Shown: piece by piece, positions 16,296 to 27,348 of the stretch | How positions within the stretch are numbered: the first letter of the stretch is position 1 | Layout: each line of letters opens with the position of its first letter | Position numbers and translations under genes: made by a program | NCBI GenBank assembly: GCA_022316685.1 | Contig: JAKJHU010000752.1 | Span: forward strand, 1 to 64,000 | Direction: 5' to 3' | DNA length: 64,000 nt | DNA from: Progne subis subis | Taxonomy: Eukaryota; Chordata; Aves; Passeriformes; Hirundinidae | The notes under the pieces: generated by a model | What the model was told of the DNA's origin: nothing | Database searches by the model: none | The model's input: only the letters and a program-made list of their open reading frames with translations

Positions 16296-17149
16296 GCGCC
16301 GCGACGCCGCTGCAGCCGCCCGATGGCCGCGCTCAACGGGGCCCGGCTTGGGGCGGGGCTCGGGGCGCCACCGGCACCGGCCTCTCTCCGCCGCGGCCAA
16401 CACCAACAGCACCGGCACCGGCTTCATTCGGTCCACGCGCTTCCATCTCAGATGTGCTCTCCGCTGCTTTTAGCGCATCCTTTCCAGTCACAATGAACAC
16501 TGGAAGCAGACATTCATGAAAGGGCAGTAAAAAATGGAATTTAGCTCTTTTTAATAAAATCACGGCACATCTACTGCTGCAATAAACCATAATTTAGGGA
16601 ATTAAGAGTTTTTTCGAACTTTGTCACATCTCTTGACTTGTCCCTTCATTAACTGGGATGAATTAATCTGAGCTATAAATCAGCCCAGCACTGTAAGCAA
16701 CCCCCATGCCAAGACAAAAAAACATTTACTCTTTTGATTTACTCATTAAAGTTGTTTCATCTGCATCTCCATAGCTGAGCGCCTGACAATGGGAAGTGCA
16801 AAGCAACGCTGAGTCCTTCAAAAGCTAAACAATGTGTTCAGTTTCACACTTCAACTTTTCTTTAAAGGTCATTTAATCCACACCTCTGCCAGCAGGAACA
16901 CTTTCTCTAGACTTGAATGTTGGAGGCATATCCAAAACCTCTGGGCAATATGTCCATTTTCTCACAACCCACTGCAAAGCTTTCTCCTAATCAAAACCTC
17001 CTTCTTTTAGTTAAAAACACTTCTCTGCTGTCCGATGACCACCAGCCCTTGTAAAAGGGCCTGTCCATATTTCTTATAACTTATTTAAAAATTGATACAG
17101 CGAGACAATTTGAAAAGTCATCACAGAGGTATCATTTCTCCATGCTTGA

Positions 17150-17770
17150 AGACCTAAGCTCCTTCAGTCCTTCTGCACAGCAGAGATGTTCCAACCCTCA
17201 GATCAATTCCATGATCCCTCGGGACTCTAGCATGTCCATTTGGGACACTGGCCCAGGATCTGCATGCAGTCCATGGTCTCACAAAAAGCGTTTAGAGGGG
17301 GGAAGGATCTCCCTCGACCTGCCGGGCACAAAACTTGGTGTGCAGTGCAGGACACAATCGGAGCAGCAGGTGCCCATGGGCGGCTCATGTCCCATCTTGT
17401 CACGCACCAAGAACCCAAAGTTCTTCTCTGCTAAGCGCTTCCCTGTCCCCTGCTCTCTGTTCAAACTGGGGATTGCCCTAACCCGGCTGCAGGACCTTGC
17501 ACTTTGCCCTGTTCACCTTCCTGAGGGTTGCACGGGGCCACTGCTCCAGCCCATCCCTCGCTGGCATCTCTGCCCTCTGGGGAATCAACTCACACTGCTG
17601 GCAGCTGCAAATGTTCTCAAGGTGCACTCGATCCCATTGTCCATGGAGGTACTAAACAGTCCTGGTCCCAGCAAGGACCCTTGAGGGACAACACAAGTTA
17701 CTGCTTTCCAGCTGGACGTGGAGCCACTGCCAATAACTCTTGGAGATGAGTGTGCAGCCTGTTCCTCAGC
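17150..17770 (-). mobile_element. CR1 LINE fragment (reverse transcriptase 3' part), spacer Y copy 1
   Basis: The minus-strand frame reads VTCVVPQGSLLGPGLF then MDNGIECTLRTFA (17585-17770), VNRAKCKVLQPG-like sequence near 17490-17525, and a DMSRPWA / SFVPGRSREILPP segment (17290-17420). All are hallmarks of CR1 reverse transcriptase. It is degenerate and inactive. It sits at the same distance from the GB promoter and in the same orientation as the CR1 fragment in spacer X. Confidence 0.88.
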
Positions 17771-18870
17771 CATTTAACAGCCTCCAGAGGATTGCCCAGC
17801 ATGTTCCTCCACGTGATGATGTGGGGGACACTGCACAGGTTCCCCCCTGGCCCCTGATCTGTTCATGGAAACCTTGGCTGGGCTGGGTGGCTGCTCTGCA
17901 CTTTGACCACCGCAGCAGAGATGTTTCTGCATTATTACACGACAGACAAAGTGCTCCTGGGTGAGCACCCCTGTGCTGATGAAACCCTTCCTCTGTACAG
18001 CTGGAAACATCACAGGTGCGTGTGGGAACTGCACCTGCACTCGGGCAATCGGGACAGAGGAGACCTTCCACACAGGATCAGACACGCTCAGGCTGAGCTC
18101 ATGACAACAAGCAGTGCAGAGTCAGGAACACAGAGAAATGAACAGATGCAATAACATTTTGTAGCTCTCACTTGCTCCACAGAAGCAACTCCAATCACAC
18201 TGCACTCCATCAGGCACGGGCCTGTGTTATCTATGACAAAGGACAGGCAAGGGAATGACCGACTTCTTCTCCAGCCTCACACACACAGCTCCCCTCTCTT
18301 CTTCTTCTTCTTCTGCGCCATGCAGCTGGGAGGTTTTGCTTGTGGCCATCTCCTCTCTGGTCCAATTGATCATGAGATGATAGTTCACTGCAGCCACACC
18401 CACAAGGGAGGTACATTTGTCTGCTCACCCCATCATGATAAGGAACTGAAGGATTCTAAAGCACACAGTTGATAAACAACCATCCTAAAAGATCAGCAGT
18501 CATCCAAGGGACAATGGCTCATCAAACCATTGCTCAGAGGGAATCTCCTCCCTGTCTTTATCACCTGCTCTTCTCCACCACACAGATGCAACCTCTACTA
18601 AAGTCATATTTCCATCTATTTCTCCCAGCAGGAACAGAACACAAAGTCACTCTCACATCTCCTGCCTTCCACTCCCACTGCAACAAGAGACATGAACACT
18701 CCATACATTCCTAAAAAAGATAGGTTGTTGATAACTGTAAGTGTACCCACATACAGAGTAAATCAAGGGGAAAAAATGAAAAAGAAAAGCCTGCAGAAAA
18801 CCCAACCATGAATCAGATAAGGCAGGGAAGCATTAGAAGACAACAAGCTCTCAGAGATGCTCACAGTGAA

Positions 18871-18906
18871 GGCCTTGGTTCTAGGCCTTGGTTCTAGGCC
18901 TTGGCC
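18871..18906. repeat. 13-bp minisatellite, about 2.5 units (CCTTGGTTCTAGG)
   Basis: Two full units plus a partial one. The sister spacers at 32676-32724 and 62456-62504 carry about 3.5 units, so the array has changed length since duplication. Confidence 0.9.
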
Positions 18907-19719
18907 TTCAAATTCATCCCTGAGAGCACCGAGAAGTCACTCAGGTCTCAAGCTGCAAGTGTGGCCCTAAAGACTTACACTGGACAGCAGGACAGGGGCC
19001 TTCATTTGAACAATTAGTCCTGTCCTCAGCAACTTTCTACTGCATGGCCTGCTCACCTTGCACAGGTATGAAACCAGCACTTTAAACAGCTTCTCATCTG
19101 CCTCTTTCTCAAGTTACATCTCCTGACAAATTATAACAGATTCTCTTACTGCTCCTGCTTCCCATTCTTCCTGTTTCCCACACACACACAACTCTTTCCT
19201 AGGTGGCTGAAGCACAGATTTGCTGGAAAACAACAGGCACAATTCCAAATTTAAAAGTACTGATGAGAATTGTGAAAATGAGCTGCAACCCAACCTGGAA
19301 ACAAAGGCCTGAGTGAAAGTGCAATTACAGCTCTGAAGAAATTCTACATTGCAATGTTGCACAGAAATACAGATGGATAATGGAGGTTTCACACAGGATT
19401 AATTAGCTGTTCTAGACAAGAATTATGGTTCTACAGGAACGGTTACTGCTGAGGTCATTGTCCTTGATGAGAGAGAAAGCAGGATCAGAACAGAACAGAA
19501 ATGGCTCTGGCTTTGGCACCAAGCAGCAAATCAAACCATTTCTCAGCCAAACCCACACAGATTCACCGCTTTTCCTGGCACAGAACTGAGCTCTCACCCT
19601 CCTCACTCTGCATTCACAGCCTTCAGGTTCACCATCAACATATACCAACATTTTGGTTGTATCTCGGCCACAGAGAAAACAACACCTTGGGGAAACATAT
19701 ATTATGAAGTTGTATGTCT

Positions 19720-19876
19720 TTAATGAAATATTCAAGGTCAGGCTGGGAGGTGCTACGAGCAACCTGGTCTGGTGGAAGATGTCCCTGCCCACGTCAGAAG
19801 AGTTGGAACAACATCTTCTCCAAGGTCCTTTTCAACACAAACCATTCTATGATTCTGTGTTTCCATCATTCTAGAT
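19720..19876 (+). mobile_element. CR1 LINE 3' end, spacer Y copy 1
   Basis: The plus strand reads TTCAAGGTCAGGCTGGGAGG, then AGCAACCTGGTCTGGTGG, then AACCATTCTATGATTCTGTG. This is the diagnostic 3' untranslated end of avian CR1 with its ATTCTRTG octamers. Orientation is opposite to the other CR1 fragment in this spacer, so it is a separate insertion. Confidence 0.9.
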
Positions 19877-22800
19877 TACATGAACAGCTCAGGCAGGGAT
19901 GAGAGACACCCTCCCTACTGGATCATTCTATGGTTTGGAGTTTGCAGGATTGCCAGGCACAATGAGCATCAACTTTACTCCTTGACAAGAAAACAAGCAA
20001 ACAAACAAACAACCCAACCCAAACAAATCATCCAAACAAACTTAATGAACCCAGCCAAGAATGGGAAAACACCAGGAGAGTGTCAATCACGGCCTCACAT
20101 CTCAGATCCTGTCAGCTGTAGTATATACACAGCACAGGAAACTCGACTGTAACAGATGCACAGGAGGCCTCACACAGGAGCTCACCCCAGACAGTCATTT
20201 CCTTGCAGAGAAAGATAAAGAAAGAGCTTGGAACCTCAGCTGTGGGCCTCATCTAACTGCTAGGACAAATAGAACTGGACACAATCCATTCATTCATTTC
20301 GGACTCTGTCACAGTGAGCTCCAGCAGCGGCCCTGTCTCAGGATAGACAGACTTCTTCTCTCTGTCCAAACACAACAGGAAAGCAAAGTTTGCCTACGAA
20401 CGTCCGTAGAAGAAAAGCTGTGTGCACAGCTTCTCAGATCCCAAGCATCACAACTAAGATTATTCTCTTCCTCCCAATTATTTGAACAAGTGTAAAATGC
20501 ATGTGGGCAATAAATGGTCACCAGCTCTGTCAAAGACCCAGCCAGCCAAGTGTCAGCTCCAAGGCAACATCACCGCTCTTCAGCACATGGACTCCTCACA
20601 GCATGTGTGCCCACCACTCTGGATTCCAAAGAGGACCCAACCCAAAGTGGGCCATTTGAGCCCCAAGCACACAACATCAAACCATGAGACTCCTCCTGAC
20701 TCGTGTTCACAAGGCCAGCAATAGCCCTGGGCACCAACAAAACACATGCCATGTCTCCAGCAGTGCCTCCTCACACACCACACCCCAACACTCCCCCTGG
20801 CCCTTCACAGCCCACGTGCTTAGCACAGATCTTCCCAATTTAGACACTCCACCAGATGGAAAGCTGCTCACACAGGATCTCCTTACCACGGAGAATATTT
20901 GAGTTCTCACCCGAGCCATGGCACAAGAAAAGCATTTCTGACAGAGACATTTTAAAGAAACACGTCGAGGGAAGTCTCTCTCTTTTCACCTACACACAGG
21001 AAGGAACCTTCTTCAGATCATCAGAACAGTGACACACAAAGTCATCACCTGCACAACTGAGGAGCTCACAACACTCTTCTGGGTCATAGAACTCAGAGTA
21101 GATGATTAATAACTTTGTTTATAGGCACCACATACATACCTTGATCTTCCCATACGGCATCTTTCATAAGTACAACATGAAGATTTTAGTGACACAATTA
21201 TGATGATGTGCAAATACTCAGTTAGAACATCCCAGGTTCTCCATGCAGCTGGAATACATATCTTCTAGACAATTACTTGGAGAAGAAAAACCTCACATTG
21301 CCTCATACTAGAGATAGGAACTGGACAGGGAATGGAGGAAATCATTCCCTGGAGTCTTTCAGCAGACATCCACACTCAGCTCACAGGACTCAGATTTCCA
21401 ACCCTTCACATCATCCATGCGGTTCTTCCACCCACACATCTTAAAAACACCTGACAGGGGAGGCCCAGCTCCCCAGACCACTCTAATGAACACCACTCCT
21501 TTCACAGAGCTATCTTCACTTCTCTGTGCTATGCAAGTTGCATTTGCCTCCTCATTGAAGTTCTGTGAAGACACCTCATAGGTCCAAAAGGAAAGAGCCC
21601 AGCAGGCTTCAGACACAGACTGAGTCACAGAATATCTGCACAGGGGGAATTATGCCCGCCTTATATCTCCCGCTGCACCTTGAATCTCTCCCTTCCCACC
21701 CACGCAATTCTCTTGCCATGCTAAATATTTCACAGCCAAGGCTCACCCAGCTCCATTTGACACACCTCTACTTTAAAAAACAAGAAAAGCACACAACCCA
21801 AATCAGTTCTGCCATTTCCTCCTGCATTTCCTCCTCCACACGCAGCCCCACACAGGCTTTTCAAAGAGTCACAGCTTCAAGAGCATCCTTCATCTCCATC
21901 ACAGACAGACAGACAGCATCAAGGAACACTTGTTGCTCGGCCCAATCCTCTGTTGGGGACAAAGATCAAAGCATGGATGACACAAAATCTTTCTCTCCTG
22001 TCCTCCTCTGTGGATCATGGAGAACGATAAAGGCTGACAGCAACGTGCAGAGAAGTTCCACACAAAGCCACCAGCATTTTGTTCAGGACACATTCAGCCT
22101 ATTCAAGTACAGCTGCTGTTGGGAAGACACAAGAGCCTGCTAAAAAGTTGTATTTCTTACCAACGTGACACATCCCTTCAGAAGATCAGATACTGACAGG
22201 AACACGGATTCTACACAGCACTGCTGACACAGGGGAAGAACACCGGGAACCTGATAAATACCCAAACTTCTGACCTCACAAACAGCCTCTGCCAGCAGCA
22301 GCCTTCTCCCTCCTTCCTTCCTTCTTCACTAACTGGAACGCTGAGGACCGACCCTGTGCTTACACAATGACACCAACGGGCACCAGCCTTCAGAATGTCA
22401 CCAGAGGAAACTCCACCTTGCTTTTAAACAAAATCCCCCAGGCGAGCCAGGGAACACGGCAGGGAAAGGGCAGGGGAGCATCAGCAGAAAGCGTGGTGGA
22501 GAAAATCTGGATGGGGAAACTTAGAGAGAAAAAAGATCAGAACATGGATGGACACCAAGAGACTTCTCTGCTTATCAGAAATAAAGTGTTCTTGAGTGCA
22601 CGACCGATCAGAGCTCTGATACAAGCCCAGGTATCACAGAATCTGCTCCAAGACACCCTCATCCTCTTACAGCACACACCCAAGATGGAGAAGAGAACTC
22701 TCAACCCTTAATGGAAGTGTCCACCTGTGCTCAAGAACAGCCTGTCCCAGGAAGCACCACGCATCAGGAAACCCATCTGAAGGAGAACATTCAGGTTTCT

Positions 22801-23413
22801 CTTTCCTCTTCCTGACAGGCAGACAGACACTGTCAATGGCCAGCTGCTGCCTGGACCATTGCTCTACATGCGGCTCCAAGATGACAGAATAGACGAATGC
22901 CAAGACATTTCCTGGCCAACGTGCATTGTCATGGAGAAACGTAAATCCTGAGAGCAGAATGAAAGAAGAAAAGTGAAGTTACAGTACTCAGACAGCCTCA
23001 CCCAAGCAAACTCACGTGCTTTAGGAAAGAAACCATCCTACTAATAACTTAACATCCATTCCTAATAACTTAGGAACTTAATTCATCCATTCAGAAGAAT
23101 TAAGGAGAACCAATGGCACAGGTCTGGAAACACAATGACAAACAATCTGGCGCTTGATAAAAATAAAGCCATGGTCTAAAAATGACCATCCAGGAGCAGC
23201 CTCCCCTGCCACAGCTTCCACCGAGATAAGACTGTGCACCGAGCCCACGTCCATGTCCCCGCAGCAAGAATCTGCACGAGAACACAGCGCGTCGGGAAAC
23301 GAAAGGTGACCTTCCTTGGCAGCAAAGCTCCTTGCACAAGGCAGGGAACAGAGCGGGCAAAGGGCAGGGAAGCATCGGGGGAAATGGCCAGGGAGACGGC
23401 CAGAGGAACTCAC

Positions 23414-25835
23414 CGAGGGAGCGGAGGGATCCGAGGGGCGGGCGGCAGCAGAATCCTCGTCCCCGAGCAGCGGCTCGGGCTCGTCGGGCAGCGGCCGGGC
23501 CGGGAGGGTGTCGCAGCAGCTGGCGCGGGACAAGCGCAGGTGGCTCTTGCGCGAGTCGGCCGTGAGCGACACGTCGTGCGAGTAGGAGCGCAGGAAGGCG
23601 CGCACGCCGTCGATGCCCACGAAGTGCGAGACGGGCACGCCGCGCAAGGCGGCGGCGGCGGCGGGCGGCAGCAGCTGGCGGCGGCGCCAGCGCCGCAGGC
23701 GCAGCGCCAGCAGCAGCAGCAGGAAGGCGAGGAAGAGGCAGGAGACGGCGGCCACGGCCAGCACGAGCCAGCGCGTCAGGCCGCCGGCCGGCTCGCCCGG
23801 CGCCGCCGCCTCGGCCGCGCCGCCCAGCTCGGCCAGCAGCTCGGCCACGCTGTCGGCCAGCAGCACGCTGAGCGTGGCCGTGGCCGACAGCGCCGGCCGC
23901 CCGTGGTCCTTCACCACCACCACCAGGCTGTGGCGCGCCGCGTCGCGGGCCAGCGGCGAGCGCGCCGTGCGCACCTCGCCGCTGTGCAGCCCCACGCGGA
24001 ACAGCCCCGGCTCCGTGGCCTTGGCCAGCTCGTACGACAGCCACGCGTTCTGCCCCGCGTCCGCGTCCACCGCCACCACCTTGGCCACCAGCGCGCCGGG
24101 CTCCGACCCGCGCGGCGCCAGCTCCACGCCCGACCACGCGCCGCCCGAGCCCGCGCCCGGCGGCGGGTACAGCACCCGCGGCGCGTTGTCGTTCTCGTCC
24201 GCGATCAGCAGCCGCACCGACGCGTTGCCGCTCAGCGCCGGCGCGCCGCCGTCCTCCGCCAGCACCCACAGCTGCAGCTCGCGCACCTGCTCGTAGTCCA
24301 GGGAGCGCAGCGCGTACAGCGCGCCCGTCTCCGCCTGCACCGACACGTACGACGACAGCGGCGCGCCCCGCACCCGCCCCTCGCACAGCCGGTACCGCAC
24401 GCGCGCGTTCTGCCCCCAGTCCGCGTCCGTCGCCAGCACCCTCAGCACCAGCGCGCCCGCCGCGTTGTTCTCCGCCAGCCGCGCGCTGTAGCGCTCCTCC
24501 GCGAACACCGGCGCGTTGTCGTTCACGTCCAGCACCCGCAGCGCCAGCACCGCGCTGCTCTGCAGCGCCGGCGACCCGCCGTCCGCCGCCCGCACCGTCA
24601 CGTTGTACTCCGACACCTGCTCTCGGTCCAGCTCTCTCGCTGTCACCACGCGGTAGTAATCATCAAAGGACTTCTCCAGCCGGAACGGGACCTCCGTCGA
24701 TCGAGCAGCGCACCTCGCCGTTCTCCCGAGTCCCGATCATGATCAAAGCACAACGTCCCAGACGGGGCGTCCTCAGAGATCTCACTCAGCGCTGACCGCA
24801 CAGAAATCACTGGCACATTATCGTTTATGTCTGTGACAGTGATCGAGACTTTGGCAGTGTCGAAAAGGCCTCCGCCGTCCCGTGCCTGCACCTCCAGTTC
24901 GTAGGAGTCTCCTTCCTCGAAGTCCAGGTTCGCAAAAGAGTGATCGCTCCAGTCTCGGTCCAGATGGAATATCTTCGAGGCTCTTTCTGTTATTTTTTTA
25001 ACGTATATTTCACGTGCCCATTCAGCCCCTCATCCGCGTCCGTGGCCGTGACGGTGACGAGCACAGAGCCCACGGGCACGTCCTCGGGCACACGCACCGT
25101 GTACTCCGCCTGGCTGAACACGGGCGCGTTGTCGTTCGCGTCCACCACCGTCACACGGATCCGAGCCGTGCCCGTCCGTGCCGGATCGCCGCCGTCGCTC
25201 GCCCTCAGCACCAGCTCGTGAAACGCCGCCTCCTCCCGGTCCAGCGCCTTGGCCAGCACCAGCTCGGGACGCTGATCGCCGCCGGGGCCCGCCTGCACGG
25301 CCAGCGAGAAGTGCTCGTCACCGCTCAGCTCGTAGCTCTGCAGGGAATTCCGGCCCGAGTCCGGGTCGTGAGCCTCGGCAGGGGAAACCGCGACCCCGGG
25401 GCTGCAGTCTCGCTTATTCTCTCTTCCAGCTCAACTTCCTTGAAGCTGGGCGTTATCGTTAATGTCCGTGATTTCCACTTCGATTCGGTAAACTTGCATT
25501 TCCCCTCCACGATCAGCTCACAGCGCAGCACGCATTGCTGCACACTCTCGCACAGCTGCTCTCTGTCGATCCTCTCCGCCGTCACTAAATGTCCCGTCTT
25601 CCCGTGCAGAGCGAAATACTGCGTCCTACCTTCAGACAATCGGGCGCCGCGGTCTCGGATCTCCGGCAGCTGCAGGCCCCAGGTCCTTGGCCACGTCGCC
25701 CACGAAGGAGCCCTTGGGCATCTCCTCGGGCACCGAGTAGCGCAGCTGCCCGCACGCCGCCTCCCACGCCGCCAGCAGGACGGCGCAGAGCAGAGCTCGC
25801 TGCCGCCGGCCCCAGCGCCTCCCCGCCGCGCACAT
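23414..25835 (-). CDS. PCDHGA: GA2: gamma-protocadherin A-type variable exon, open from EC4 to the tail, broken in EC1-EC4
   Basis: ATG at 25835 with the same signal peptide as the other GA exons. EC1 has its own sequence ([17 protein letters not shown]). From about 24649 down to the donor at 23414 one frame runs unbroken through EC4, EC5, EC6, the membrane helix and the PCDHGA tail, ending [12 protein letters not shown] before GTGAGT (phase 0). Breaks lie near 25680 (an extra C in a C run), 25455, 25370, 25010, 24910 and 24750-24680. The EC3/EC4 boundary uses DINDNVP, unlike the DVNDNAP of GA1/GA4. The region immediately upstream of the ATG is unlike that of the other three GA exons apart from an island around the CGCT element. 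It is followed downstream by spacer Y, like GA3, and shares GA3's tail ending. Confidence 0.88.
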
Positions 25836-26083
25836 CTCCGCCGCGGCACCGCACTACGGCCGGCTGTTCCCCGCCTCCGACTACCGATCCGTCTCCTTGT
25901 TCAGCTCAGCCCCGGCTCAGCGATCCAGCCTCTGCCGCCGGTCTTTCCGTTTCGTTGTAGCACGGTCCGTACCGCGGGGACTCTCGCAGACCGCCCGCCG
26001 TGAGCCGGACAGGGAACAACCGAGCGAGCCTGTCCGCAGCGGGCGGGGCTGTAGAGCTCCGAGTTTCCTCTCGCTCCTCTCGG

Positions 26084-26102
26084 TCAGCAGCGGCGCCCGC
26101 AG
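26084..26102 (-). promoter_or_regulatory. CSE-like CGCT element of GA2 promoter, in a conserved island
   Basis: Gene-sense CTGCGGGCGCCGCTGCTGA, about 250 bp upstream of the GA2 ATG. GA2's upstream sequence is otherwise unlike that of GA1, GA3 and GA4, yet roughly 26034-26153 around this element is retained. That argues the element is under selection or preferentially converted. Confidence 0.65.
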
Positions 26103-26160
26103 CCTCCTCCCGGCACTGCAGCACCGAGCGCTGCCGAGCGCTGCCCGCCCGCCTCCCCCG

Positions 26161-27348
26161 CGGACAGCTTCCGCAGGCGGCCAAAGTCCTTACGGAGATG
26201 CAGTGTCCAGTACAGTGGGACTAATGCTGTCATTTCTACAGCCGCCTTCCAGCAATGCACGGAATCGCACAAAGCTGAACTTCCATTAGGGAAGCATTCA
26301 TGCTCCCTCTGGAGTTCAGCAGCGAACCAGCATTAACAACGGGTATTATGCAGCAGCCACCTAAGTCCCGTACTTCACTTCGGGACGGATGGATCCGGAG
26401 GGAAAAATATTCACTCACTTGTCCTGAGAGCAGCATGTAAAATTAGTAGATCCTATTTTACCCATTAAGGACCCGTTGGGAACTTCAGTAATTCCTATAA
26501 TTTCAGACAACCTAAGCTTTGTAGACAAAATTTTCCCACTAAATCTGACGCGTGTGATGCGACCCAAAGAAGACCTAACAATACATGTAAATAATTTGGG
26601 ACAGCATAACTGAATGAAACCCTCCCCTACTCGCCTGACAACTAATGAGGCAGGCAGTGACATGGACCAGGCTTATCTAATTTGTTTCACTGAAACCTGC
26701 AATTAACGCAGATACCTTCCCTCGAAAGAATGAGGGCACAGGGAAGAGGAGAAAATAATTATGAAGGACTGACCTGCCACTACTCTATTCAGTGATCCAC
26801 ATGCACGTTTCCCTTCGGACTGCAACACCAAAGAGCAGTAAATAAAGACCTTTCTTCTACAGCTGTTACCCAAGCGCGAATAAAAAAAAAAAAAAAAAGG
26901 AAAACTAGAAACCAGAACGTTCAACTTCGATCATGTCCTTCTACACACTGAAATCTGCCTTCATCATTAGAATCCCTCAGTATTTCAGCCAAGTTTCGAA
27001 GAGGCCATCAGCTGAAAATGAACATGTCACGAGGAAAAAGCTGCCACCTAAATCTACCTGGTCTAAGTGAAAATGAAGGAAACAAAATGTAACTCAGAGA
27101 ATCACCAGTCCTGTAAGATTTTAAGCACTACAAGCTAAAAGGGTGAGCCTACAAGCGAGACAGCTGACGATAGGAGAACTGCCCGTTCACACCACTGACC
27201 GTTAAGAGACATGGGACAGGATTCTCATGGGGATTCACTGAAACACAGACCTGTACGAGACGTACAACAAGAGAACCGAAGCCTGAAAACAGAACGCCGC
27301 AAGCGCTTAGGAAAGCCCCAGGAAAAAAGAGCAGTCGGTTTTACAGAC
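26161..27348. other. Spacer W, single-copy spacer between GA2 promoter and GB3 donor
   Basis: About 1.2 kb that is not repeated elsewhere in the window and replaces spacer Z. It contains an A run (26882-26898) and nothing else that I recognise. Confidence 0.75.

Larger units (their letters stand above)
16412..23413. other. Spacer Y, copy 1 (between GB2 promoter and GA2 donor)
   Basis: About 7 kb, non-coding, repeated at 30213-37209 and, in part, 59994-64000. It holds a minus-strand CR1 fragment, a 13-bp minisatellite, a plus-strand CR1 3' end, CAAA-rich DNA and a (CTTC)-like tract near 22307-22325. Short frames such as 21565-22143 show no recognisable domain and are broken in the second copy. 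No gene is supported. Confidence 0.8.

Noticed and set aside
17142..17684. 180-residue plus-strand open frame
   Set aside because: It lies antisense to a CR1 reverse-transcriptase relic whose signatures are on the minus strand.
21565..22143. 192-residue plus-strand open frame in spacer Y copy 1
   Set aside because: The copy at 35378 ends earlier because of a small indel, no domain is recognisable and no promoter or splice context is evident; it is treated as a chance frame.
26882..26898. Poly(A) run in spacer W as the tail of a processed pseudogene
   Set aside because: No coding remnant or target-site duplication was recognised next to it.
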